From Osmia lignaria lignaria (Eukaryota > Arthropoda > Insecta > Hymenoptera > Megachilidae), in assembly GCF_051020975.1 (NCBI RefSeq), contig NW_027478166.1, forward strand, positions 11,595,501 through 11,659,500: 64,000 bases of DNA, read 5' to 3'. How positions within the stretch are numbered: position 1 is the first letter of the stretch; the number at the start of each line of letters is the position of its first letter. Shown one piece after another: positions 36,209 to 47,156 of this stretch. A program made the position numbers and the translations under genes. Below the pieces are notes generated by a model. It ran no database searches. It was not told the origin of the DNA and saw only the letters and a list, made by a program, of their open reading frames with translations.

Positions 36209-37174
36209 TCAGAAGCGTAGTTCTCGCGATATATCAAGATATTTAAAAGTTCCGAAGCCGCACCAACATAATAGAGATACAGAAACACCGTGGCCCCTTT
36301 CTTTCAGATAACTCTGCACTATTGCGAGCTGGAAATGCCACTTCGAGCTTAGCTGTGCAGAAGAAGAACAACAAGAAGAAGAAATATCTCGAAATATGTC
36401 CGTCAGGCCCCTTCCCTTGAGATAAATCTGCATATATCTCGGAAACGAAGCGAGCTATGGCAAAATGTTGAGAGACCTTTTTTGTAGAGAATTAAGTTTT
36501 CTACTTTTTATGTTCTATGATATTTTTTGATCAGATGCGTAGTTCTCGAGATATATCAAGATATTTCAAAGTTCCGAAGCTGCACCAAAATAATAGAGAT
36601 ACAGAAACACCGTGGCCCCTTTCTTTACGATGACACTGCACTATTGCGAGCTGCAAATGCCACTTCCAGCTTAGCTTTGCAGAGGAAGAACAACAAGAAG
36701 AAGAAATATCTCGAAATATGTCCGTCAGGCCAGTTCCTTTGAGCTGAATCTGCAAATATCTCGGAAACGAAGCGAGCTATGGCAAAATGTTAAAAGACGT
36801 TTTTTGTAGAGAATTATGTTTCCTACAATTTATGTTCTATGATATTTTTTGATCAGAAGCGTAGCTCTCGAGATATATCAAGATATTTAAAAGTTCCGAA
36901 GCCGCACCAACATAATAGAGATACAGAAACACCGTGGCCCCATTCTTTGAGATAACTCTGCACTATTGCGAGCTGCAAATGCCACTTCCAGCTTAGCTGT
37001 GCAGAGGAAGAACAACAAGAAGAAGAAATATCTCGAAACATGTCCGTCAGGCCCCTTCCCTTGAGATAAATCTGCAAATATCTCGGAAACGAAGCGAGCT
37101 ATGGCAAAATGTTGAGAGACCTTTTTTGTAGAGAATTAAGTTTTCTACTTTTTATGTTCTATGATATTTTTTGA

Positions 37175-37818
37175 TCAGATGCGTAGTTCTCGAGATATAT
37201 CAAGATATTTCAAAGTTCCGAAGCTGCACCAAAATAATAGAGATACAGAAACACCGTGGCCCCTTTCTTTACGATGACACTGCACTATTGCGAGCTGCAA
37301 ATGCCACTTCCAGCTTAGCTTTGCAGAGGAAGAACAACAAGAAGAAGAAATATCTCGAAATATGTCCGTCAGGCCAGTTCCTTTGAGCTGAATCTGCAAA
37401 TATCTCGGAAACGAAGCGAGCTATGGCAAAATGTTAAAAGACGTTTTTTGTAGAGAATTATGTTTCCTACAATTTATGTTCTATGATATTTTTTGATCAG
37501 AAGCGTAGCTCTCGAGATATATCAAGATATTTAAAAGTTCCGAAGCCGCACCAACATAATAGAGATACAGAAACACCGTGGCCCCATTCTTTGAGATAAC
37601 TCTGCACTATTGCGAGCTGCAAATGCCACTTCCAGCTTAGCTGTGCAGAGGAAGAACAACAAGAAGAAGAAATATCTCGAAACATGTCCGTCAGGCCCCT
37701 TCCCTTGAGATAAATCTGCAAATATCTCGGAAACGAAGCGAGCTATGGCAAAATGTTAAGAGACTTTATTTGTAGAGAATTATGTTTCCTAAAATTTATG
37801 TTCTATGATATTTTTTGA
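37175..37818. repeat. 644-bp duplicated dimer, apparently identical to 36531-37174
   Basis: Two monomers (tttacgatgacactgc type and cgtagctctcgag type) are repeated directly after each other. I see no difference between the two dimers until the end, where gttgagagacc (37112 area) and gttaagagactttattt (37751 area) mark the join. The dimer shares the private gatgacactgc change that copy I at 19787 lacks. This looks like one of the youngest events in the window. Confidence 0.88.
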
Positions 37819-38140
37819 TCAGAAGCGTAGTTTTCGAGATATATCAAGATATTTAAAAGTTCCGAAGCCGCACCAACATAATAGAGATACAGAAACACCG
37901 TGGCCCCTTTCTTTGAGATAACTCTGCACTATTGCGAGCTGCAAATGCCACTTCCAGCATAGCTGTGCAGAAGAAGAACAACAAGAAGAAGAAATATCTC
38001 GAAATATGTCCGTCAGGCCCCTTCCCTTGAGATAAATCTGCAAATATCTCGGAAACGAAGCGAGCTATGGCAAAATGTTGAGAGACGTTTTTTGTAGAGA
38101 ATTATGTTTCCTACAATTTATGTTCTATGATATTTTTTGA
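37819..38140. repeat. Chimeric monomer (types of 20431 and 20753)
   Basis: The left end reads aagcgtagttttcgag after a tttatttg spacer, as at 20431. From 37846 it reads aagatattt and then carries cagcatagctg, as at 20753. The switch lies between 37834 and 37845 and deletes one monomer relative to the other HOR-2 copies. Point mutation could account for the switch at 37846, but not for the missing unit. Confidence 0.8.
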
Positions 38141-38784
38141 TCAGAAGCGTAGTGTTCGAGATATATCGAGATATTTAAAAGTTCCGAAGCCGCACCAACA
38201 TAACAGAGATTCAGAAACACCGTGGCCCCTTTCTTTGAGATAACTCTGCACTAGTGCGAGCCGCAAATGCCACTTCCAGCTTAGCTGTGCAGAAGAAGAA
38301 CAACAAGAAGAAGAAATATCTCGAAATATGTCCGTCAGGCCCCTTCCCTTGCGATAAATCTGCACATATCTCGGAAACGAAGCGAGCTATGGCAAAATGT
38401 TAAGAGACCTTTTTTGTAGAGAATTAAGTTACCTACTTTTTATGTTCTATGATATTTTTTGATCAGATGCGTAGTTCTCGAGATATATCAAGATATTTAA
38501 AAGTTCCGAAGCCGCACCAACATAATAGAGATACAGAAACACCGTGGCCCCATTCTTTGAGATAACTCTGCACTATTGCGAGCTGGAAATGCCACTTCCA
38601 GTTTAGCTGTGCAGAAGAAGAACAACAAGAAGAAGAAATATCTCGAAATATGTCCGTCAGGCCCCTTCCCTTGAGATATATCTGCAAATATCTCGGAAAC
38701 GAAACGAGCTATGGCAAAATCTTAAGAGACCTTTTTTGTAGAGAATTATGTTTCCTACAATTTATGTTCTATGATATTTTTTGA

Positions 38785-39106
38785 TCAGAAGCGTAGTTCT
38801 CGAGATATATCAAGATATTTAGAAGTTCCGAAGCCGCACCAACATAATAGAGATACAGAAACACCGTGGCCCCTTTCTTTCAGATAACTCTGCACTATTG
38901 CGAGCTGGAAATGCCACTTCCAGTTTAGCTGTGCAGAAGAAGAACAACAAGAAGAAGAAATATCTCGAAATATGTCCGTCAGGCCCCTTCCCTTGAGATA
39001 TATGTGCAAATATCTCGGAAACGAAGCGAGCTATGGCAAAAAGTTGAGAGACCTTTTTTGTAGAGAATCAAGTTTCCTACTATTTATCTTCTATGATATT
39101 TTTTGA
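38785..39106. repeat. Chimeric monomer (types of 21719 and 22363)
   Basis: The left part has tttagaagttcc, tttcagataac and ctggaaatgcc as at 21719. From about 38996 it has gagatatatgtgc and caaaaagttgagag as at 22363. The switch is between 38981 and 38995. Two monomers are lost relative to copy I, and the next monomer (39107) continues as at 22685. Confidence 0.82.
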
Positions 39107-40394
39107 TCAGATGCGTAGTTCTCGAGATATATCAAGATATTTAAAAGTTCCGAAGCCGCAGCAACATAATAGAGATACAGAAACACCGTGGCCCCTTTCT
39201 TTGAGATAACTCTGCAGTATTGCGCGCTGCAAATGCCACTTCCAGCTTAGCTGTGCAGAGGAAGATCAACAAGAAGAAGAAATATCTCGAAATATGTCCG
39301 TCAGGCCAGTTCCTTTGAGCTGAATCTGCAAATATCTCGGAAACGAAGCGAGCTATGGCAAAATGTTGAGAGACGTTTTTTGTACAGAATTATGTTTCCT
39401 ACAATTTATGTTCTATGATATTTTTTGATCAGAAGCGTAGTTTTCGAGATATATCGAGATATTTAAAAGTTCCGAAGCCGCACCAACATAATAGAGATTC
39501 AGAAACACCGTGGCCCCTTTCTTTGAGATAACTCTGCACTAGTGCGAGCCGCAAATGCCACTTCCAGCTTAGCTGTGCAGAAGAAGAACAACAAGAAGAA
39601 GAAATATCTCGAAATATATCCGTCAGGCCCCTTCCCTTGCGATAACTCTGCACATATCTCGGAAACGAAGCGAGCTATGGCAAAATGTTAAGAGACCTTT
39701 TTTGTAGAGAATTAAGTTACCTACTTTTTATGTTCTATGATATTTTTTGATCAGATGCGTAGTTCTCGAGATATATCAAGATATTTAAAAGTTCCGAAGC
39801 CGCACCAACATAATAGAGATACAGAAACACCGTGGCCCCTTTCTTTGAGATAACTCTGCACTATTGCGAGCTGGAAATGCCACTTCCAGTTTAGCTGTGC
39901 AGAAGAAGAACAACAAGAAGAAGAAATATCTCGAAATATGTCCGTCAGGCCCCTTCTCTTGAGATAAATCTGCAAATATCTCGGAAACGAAGCGAGCTAT
40001 GGCAAAATGTTAAGAGACCTTTTTTGTAGAGAATTATGTGTCCTACAATTTATGTTCTATGATATTTTTTGATCAGAAGCGCAGTTTTCGAGATATATCG
40101 AGATATTTAAAAGTTCCGAAGCCGCACCAACATAATAGAGATACAGAAACACCGTGGCCCCTTTCTTTGAGATAACTCTGCACTATTGCGAGCTGCAAAT
40201 GCCACTTCCAGCTTAGCTGTGCAGAAGAAGAACAACAAGAAGAAGAAATATCTCGAAATATGTCCGTCAGGCCCCTTCCCTTGAGATATATCTGCAAATA
40301 TCTCGGAAACGAAACGAGCTATGGCAAAATCTTAAGAGACCTTTTTTGTAGAGAATTATGTTTCCTACTTTTTATGTTCTATGATATTTTTTGA
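39107..40394. repeat. Four monomers continuing the 22685 order, then a mixed end
   Basis: Monomers 39107 and 39429 match 22685 and 23007, including the rare tgtacagaattatg spacer. In 39107 the tract reads gaggaagatcaacaag, which puts TGA into the minus-strand frame. Monomer 39751 is of the cccttctcttgag type (25261). Monomer 40073 is a type B copy with agaagcgcag that leads into HOR-4. Confidence 0.75.
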
Positions 40395-41038
40395 TCAGAT
40401 GCGTAGTTCTCGAGATAGATCAAGATATTTAAAAGTTCCGAAGCTGCACCAACATAATAGAGGTACAGAAACACCGTGGCCTCTTTCTTTGAGATAACTC
40501 TGCACTATTGCGAGCTGCAAATGCCACTTCCAGTTTAGCTGTGCAGAAGAAGAACAACAAGAAGAAGAAATATCTCGAAATATGTCCGTCAGTCCTCTTC
40601 CCTTGAGATAAATCTGCAAATATCTCGGAAACGAAGCGAGCTATGGCAAAATCTTAAGAGACCTTTTTTGTAGAGAATTAAGTTTCCTACTTTTTATGTT
40701 CTATGATATTTTTTGATCAGATGCGTAGTTCTCGAGATATATCAAGATATTTAAAAGTTCCGAAGCCGCACCAACATAATAGAGATACAGAAACACCGTG
40801 GCCCCTTTCTTTGAGATAACTCTGCACTATTGCGAGCTGGAAATGCCACTTCCAGTTTAGCTGTGCAGAAGAAGAACGACAAGAAGAAGAAATATCTCGA
40901 AATATGTCCGCCAGGCCCCTTCCCTTGAGATAGATCTGCAAATATCTCGGAAACGAAGCGAGCTATGGCAAAATGTTAAGGGACCTTTTTTGTAGAGAAT
41001 TAAGTTTCCTACTTTTTATGTTCTGTGATATTTTTTGA

Positions 41039-41360
41039 TCAGATGCGTAGTTCTCGACATATATCAAGATATTTAAAAGTTCCGAAGCCGCACCAACATA
41101 ATAGAGATACAGAAACACCGTGGCCCCTTTCTTTGAGATAACTCTGCACTATTGCGAGCTGCAAATGCCACTTCCAGTTTAGCTGTGCAGAAGAAGAACG
41201 ACAAGAAGAAGAAATATCTCGAAATATGTCCGCCAGGCCCCTTCCCTTGAGATAGATCTGCAAATATCTCGGAAACGAAGCGAGCTATGGCAAAATGTTA
41301 AGGGACCTTTTTTGTAGAGAATTATGTTTCCTACTTTTTATGTTCTATGATATTTTTTGA
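41039..41360. repeat. Chimeric monomer of duplication type (R left, Q right)
   Basis: The left part has ctcgacatatatc and ctgcaaatgcc like type R. From 41178 it has cagttt, gaacgacaag, ccgccagg and gatagatctgc like type Q. In the normal order Q precedes R, so an R-left/Q-right join is what a duplicating unequal exchange would leave. The switch lies between 41163 and 41177. Confidence 0.82.
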
Positions 41361-42970
41361 TCAGATGCGTAGTTCTCGAGATAGATCAAGATATTTAAAA
41401 GTTCCGAAGCTGCACCAACATAATAGAGGTACAGAAACGCCGTGGCCTCTTTCTTTGAGATAACTCTGCACTATTGCGAGCTGCAAATGCCACTTCCAGC
41501 TTAGCTGTGCAGAAGAAGAACAACAAGAAGAAGAAATATCTCGAAATATGTCCGTCAGGCCCCTTCCCTTGAGATATATCTGCAAATATCTCGGAAACGA
41601 AACGAGCTATGGCAAAATCTTAAGAGACCTTTTTTGTAGAGAATTATGTTTCCTACTTTTTATGTTCTATGATATTTTTTGATCAGATGCGTAGTTCTCG
41701 AGATAGATCAAGATATTTAAAAGTTCCGAAGCTGCACCAACATAATAGAGGTACAGAAACGCCGTGGCCTCTTTCTTTGAGATAACTCTGCACTATTGCG
41801 AGCTGCAAATGCCACTTCCAGCTTAGCTGTGCAGAAGAAGAACAACAAGAAGAAGAAATATCTCGAAATATGTCCGTCAGTCCTCTTCCCTTGAGATAAA
41901 TCTGCAAATATCTCGGAAACGAAGCGAGCTATGGCAAAATGTTAAGAGACCTTTTTTGTAGAGAATTAAGTTTCCTACTTTTTATGTTCTATGATATTTT
42001 TTGATCAGATGCGTAGTTCTCGAGATATATCAAGATATTTAAAAGTTCCGAAGCCGCACCAACATAATAGAGATACAGAAACACCGTGGCCCCTTTCTTT
42101 GAGATAACTCTGCACTATTGCGAGCTGGAAATGCCACTTCCAGTTTAGCTGTGCAGAAGAAGAACGACAAGAAGAAGAAATATCTCGAAATATGTCCGCC
42201 AGGCCCCTTCCCTTGAGATAGATCTGCAAATATCTCGGAAACGAAGCGAGCTATGGCAAAATGTTAAGGGACCTTTTTTGTAGAGAATTAAGTTTCCTAC
42301 TTTTTATGTTCTGTGATATTTTTTGATCAGATGCGTAGTTCTCGACATATATCAAGATATTTAAAAGTTCCGAAGCCGCACCAACATAATAGAGATACAG
42401 AAACACCGTGGCCCCTTTCTTTGAGGTAACTCTGCACTACTGCGAGCTGCAAATGCCACTTCCAGCTTAGCTGTGCAGAAGAAGAACAACAAGAAGAAGA
42501 AATATCTCGAAATATGTCCGTCAGGCCCCTTCCCTTGAGATAAATCTGCAAATATCTCGGAAACGAAGCGAGCTATGGCAAAATGTTAAGAGACCTTTTT
42601 TGTAGAGAATTAAGTTTCCTTCTTTTTATGTTCTATGATATTTTTCGATCAGATGCGTAGTTCTCGAGATATATCAAGATATTTAAAAGTTCCGAAGCCG
42701 CACCAACATAATAGAGATACAGAAACACCGTGGCCCCATTCTTTGAGATACCTCTGCACTATTGCGAGCTGGAAATGCCACTTCCAGTTTAGCTGTGCAG
42801 AAGAAGAACAACAAGAAGAAGAAATATCTCGAAATATGTCCGTCAGGCCCCTTCCCTTGAGATATATCTGCAAATATCTCGGAAACGAAACGAGCTATGG
42901 CAAAATCTTAAGAGACCTTTTTTGTAGAGAATTATGTTTCCTACTTTTTATGCTCTATGATATTTTTTGA

Positions 42971-43292
42971 TCAGATGCGTAGTTCTCGAGATAGATCAAG
43001 ATATTTAAAAGTTCCGAAGCTGCACCAACATAATAGAGATACAGAAACACCGTGGCCCCATTCTTTGAGATACCTCTGCACTATTGCGAGCTGGAAATGC
43101 CACTTCCAGTTTAGCTGTGCAGAAGAAGAACAACAAGAAGAAGAAATATCTCGAAATATGTCCGTCAGGCCCCTTCCCTTGAGATATATCTGCAAATATC
43201 TCGGAAACGAAACGAGCTATGGCAAAATCTTAAGAGACCTTTTTTGTAGAGAATTATGTTTCCTACTTTTTATGTTCTATGATATTTTTTGA
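42971..43292. repeat. Chimeric monomer of duplication type (P left, gagatacctc right)
   Basis: The left end reads gagatagatcaag and gaagctgcacc like type P. From 43039 it reads agagatacag, ggccccattc and gagatacctctgc like the monomer just before it at 42649. Since that type normally precedes P, this is again the reversed join expected from a duplication. The switch lies between 43022 and 43038. Confidence 0.8.
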
Positions 43293-44258
43293 TCAGATGC
43301 GTAGTTCTCGAGATAGATCAAGATATTTAAAAGTTCCGAAGCTGCACCAACATAATAGAGGTACAGAAACACCGTGGCCTCTTTCTTTGAGATAACTCTG
43401 CACTATTGCGAGCTGCAAATGCCACTTCCAGCTTAGCTGTGCAGAAGAAGAACAACAAGAAGAAGAAATATCTCGAAATATGTCCGTCAGTCCTCTTCCC
43501 TTGAGATAAATCTGCAAATATCTCGGAAACGAAGCGAGCTATGGCAAAATGTTAAGAGACCTTTTTTGTAGAGAATTAAGTTTCCTACTTTTTATGTTCT
43601 ATGATATTTTTTGATCAGATGCGTAGTTCTCGAGATATACCAAGATATTTAAAAGTTCCGAAGCCGCACCAACATAATAGAGATACAGAAACACCGTGGC
43701 CCCTTTCTTTGAGATAACTCTGCACTATTGCGAGCTGGAAATGCCACTTCCAGTATAGCTGTGCAGAAGAAGAACGACAAGAAGAAGAAATATCTCGAAA
43801 TATGTCCGCCAGGCCCCTTCCCTTGAGATAGATCTGCAAATATCTCGGAAACGAAGCGAGCTATGGCAAAATGTTAAGGGACCTTTTTTGTGGAGAATTA
43901 AGTTTCCTACTTTTTATGTTCTGTGATATTTTTTGATCAGATGCGTAGTTCTCGACATATATCAAGATATTTAAAAGTTCCGAAGCCGCACCAACATAAT
44001 AGAGATACAGAAACACCGTGGCCCCTTTCTTTGAGATAACTCTGCACTATTGCGAGCTGCAAATGCCACTTCCAGCTTAGCTGTGCAGAAGAAGAACAAC
44101 AAGAAGAAGAAATATCTCGAAATATGTCCGTCAGGCCCCTTCCCTTGAGATATATCTGCAAATATCTCGGAAACGAAACGAGCTACGGCAAAATCTTAAG
44201 AGACCTTTTTTGTAGAGAATTATGTTTCCTACAATTTATGTTCTATGATATTTTTTGA

Positions 44259-44580
44259 TCAGATGCGTAGTTCTCGAGATATATCCAGATATTTAAAAGT
44301 TCCGAAGCGGCACCAACATAATAGAGATACAGAAACACCGTGGCCCCTTTCTTTGAGGTAACTCTGCACTATTGCGAGCTGCAAATGCCACTTCCAGCTT
44401 AGCTGTGCAGAAGAAGAACAACAAGAAGAAGAAATATCCCGAAATATGTCCGTCAGGACCCTTCCCTTGAGATAAATCTGCAAATATCTCGGAAACGAAG
44501 CGAGCTATGGCAAAATGTTGAGAGACCTTTTGTATAGAGAATTATGTTTCCTACAATTTATGTTCTATGATATTTTTTGA
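44259..44580. repeat. Chimeric monomer (types of 13348 and 13670)
   Basis: The left part has tatatccagatatt, aagcggcacc and gaggtaactc as at 13348, and cagctt at 44394-44399. From 44439 it has atatcccgaaat and caggaccc as at 13670. The switch lies between 44399 and 44438 and removes one monomer. The sequence upstream (cgaaacgagctacggc, caaaatcttaagag) also resembles that before 13348. Confidence 0.83.
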
Positions 44581-47156
44581 TCAGAAGCGCAGTTTTCGAG
44601 ATATATCGAGATATTTAAAAGTTCCCAAGCCGCACCAACATAATACAGATTCAGAAACACCGTGGCCCCTTTCTTCGGGATAACTCTGCACTATTGCGAG
44701 CTGGAAATGCCACTTCCAGTTTAGCTGTGCAGAAGAAGAACAACAAGAAGAAGAAATATCTCGAAATATGTCCGTTAGGACCCTTCCCTTGAGATAAATC
44801 TGCAAATATCTCGGAAACGAAGCGAGCTATGGCAAAACGTTAAGAGACCTTTTTTGTAGAGAATTATGTTTCCTACAATTTATGTTCTATGATATTTTTC
44901 GATCAGATGCGTAGTTCTGGAGATATATCAAGATATTTAAAAGTTCCGAAGCCGCACCAACATAATAGAGATACAGAAACACCGTGGCCCCTTTCTTTGA
45001 GATAACTCTGCAGTATTGCGAGCTGCAAATGACACTTCCAGCTTAGCTGTGCAGAGGAAGAACAACAAGAAGAAGAAATATCTCCAAATATGTCCGTCAG
45101 GCCAGTTCCTTTGAGCTGAATCTGCAAATATCTCGGAAACGAAGCGAGCTATGGCAAAATGTTGAGAGACGTTTTTTGTAGAGAATTAAGTTTACTTCTT
45201 TTTATGTTCTATGATATTTTTCGATCAGATGCGTAGTTCTCGAGATATATCAAGATATTTAAAAGTTCCGAAGCCGCACCAACATAATAGAGATACAGAA
45301 ACACCGTGGCCCCATTCTTTGAGATACCTCTGCACTATTGCGAGCTGGAAATGCCACTTCCAGTTTAGCTGTGCAGAAGAAGAACAACAAGAAGAAGAAA
45401 TATCTCGAAATATGTCCGTCAGGCCCCTTCCCTTGAGATATATCTGCAAATATCTCGGAAACGAAACGAGCTATGGCAAAATCTTGAGAGACCTTTTTTG
45501 TAGAGAATTATGTTTCCTACTTTTTATGTTCTATGATATTTTTTGATCAGATGCGTAGTTCTCGAGATAGATCAAGATATTTAAAAGTTCCGAAGCTGCA
45601 CCAACATAATAGAGGTACAGAAACACCGTGGCCTCTTTCTTTGAGATAACTCTGCACTATTGCGAGCTGCAAATGCCACTTCCAGGTTAGCTGTGCAGAA
45701 GAAGAACAACAAGAAGAAGAAATATCTCGAAATATGTCCGTCAGTCCTCTTCCCTTGAGATAAATCTGCAAATATCTCGGAATCGAAGCGAGCTATGGCA
45801 AAATGTTAAGAGACCTTTTTTGTAGAGAATTAAGTTTCCTACTTTTTATGTTCTATGATATTTTTTGATCAGATGCGTAGTTCTCGAGATATATCAAGAT
45901 ATTTAAAAGTTCCGAAGCCGCACCAACATAATAGAGATACAGAAACACCGTGGCCCCTTTCTTTGAGATAACTCTGCACTATTGCGAGCTGGAAATGCCA
46001 CTTCCAGTTTAGCTGTGCAGAAGAAGAACGACAAGAAGAAGAAATATCTCGAAATATGTCCGCCAGGCCCCTTCCCTTGAGATAGATCTGCAAATATCTC
46101 GGAAACGAAGCGAGCTATGGCAAAATGTTAAGAGACGTTTTTTGTAGAGAATTATGTTTCCTACAATTTATCTTCTATGATATTTTTTGATCAGAAGCGT
46201 AGTTTTCGAGATATATCGAGATATTTAAAAGTTCCGAAGCCGCACCAACATAATAGAGATACAGAAACACCGTGGCCCCTTTCTTTGAGATAACTCTGCA
46301 CTAGTGCGAGCCGCAAATGCCACTTCCAGCTTAGCTGTGCAGAAGAAGAACAACAAGAAGAAGAAATATCTCGAAATATGTCCGTCAGGCCCCTTCCCTT
46401 GAGATAAATCTGCAAATATCTCGGAAACGAAGCGAGCTATGGCAAAACGATAAGAGACCTTTTTTGTAGAGAATTAAGTTTCCTACTTTTTATCTTCTAT
46501 GAGATTTTTTGATCAGATGCGTAGTTCTCGAGATATATCAAGATATTTAACAGTTCCGAAGCCGCACCAACATAATAGAGATACAGAAACACCGTGGCCC
46601 CACTCTTTGAGATAACTCTGCACTATTGCGAGCTGCAAATGCCACTTCCAGCTTAGCTGTGCAGAAGAAGAACAACAAGAAGAAGAAATATCTAGAAATA
46701 TGTCCGTCAGGCCCCTTCCCTTGAGATAAATCTGCAAATATCTCGGAAACGAAGCGAGCTATGGCAAAATGTTAAGAGACCTTTTTTGTAGAGAATTATG
46801 TTTCCTACAATTTACCTTCTATGATATTTTTTGATCAGAAGCGTAGTTTTCGAGATATATTGAGATACTTAAAAGTTCCGAAGCCGCACCAACATAATAG
46901 AGATACAGAAACACCGTGGCCCCTTTCTTTGAGATAACTCTGCACTATTGCGAGCTGGGAATGCCACTTCGAGTTTAGCTGTGCAGAAGAAGAACAACAA
47001 GAAGAAGAAATATCTCGAAACATATCCGTCAGGCCCCTTCCCTTGAGATAAATCTGCAAATATCTCGGAAACGAAGCGAGCTATGGCAAAATGTTAAGAG
47101 ACCTTTTTTGTAGAGTATTAAGTTTCCTACTTTTTATGTTGTATGATATTTTTTGA
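44259..47156. repeat. Condensed copy of 13348-18821 (9 monomers)
   Basis: Rare types follow the order of the upstream block: 44259 (13348 fused with 13670), 44581 (13992), 44903 (15280), 45225 (15924), 45547 (16246), 46191 (17534), 46513 (17856/18178) and 46835 (18500). Shared private changes include aatacagattcag with cttcgggataac, cagtattgcgagctg, atttaacagttcc, and tatattgagatac with ctgggaatgcc. Monomer 45869 is type Q of HOR-4, so the block is a mosaic. Confidence 0.83.

Larger units (their letters stand above)
36209..39106. repeat. HOR-2, copy III (9 monomers, rearranged)
   Basis: This copy begins like 19465 and shares the tttacgatgac and cgtagctctcgag monomers. Those two are then duplicated as a pair (36531-37174 and 37175-37818). 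Two chimeric monomers follow the expected order with deletions: 37819 removes one unit and 38785 removes two relative to copy I. Between them, 38141 and 38463 match 21075 and 21397. Confidence 0.85.
40395..44258. repeat. HOR-4, short unit of three to four monomer types (12 monomers)
   Basis: Three types recur in order: P, with gagatagatcaag and agaggtacag (40395, 41361, 41683, 43293); Q, with gaacgacaag, ccgccagg and gatagatctgc (40717, 42005, 43615); and R, with ctcgacatatatc after a ttctgtgatatt spacer (42327, 43937). The trio at 41683 recurs at 43293, five monomers on. A fourth type with gagatacctctgc (42649, 42971) precedes P, as it does at 15924-16246 and 45225-45547. Confidence 0.84.

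Noticed and set aside
15910..45546. Plus-strand open frames of 111 codons (15910, 42635, 42957, 45211)
   Set aside because: They occur only in the gagatacctctgc monomer type, where two substitutions remove stops and the frame reads into the next spacer. They overlap the minus-strand frames and show no protein features.
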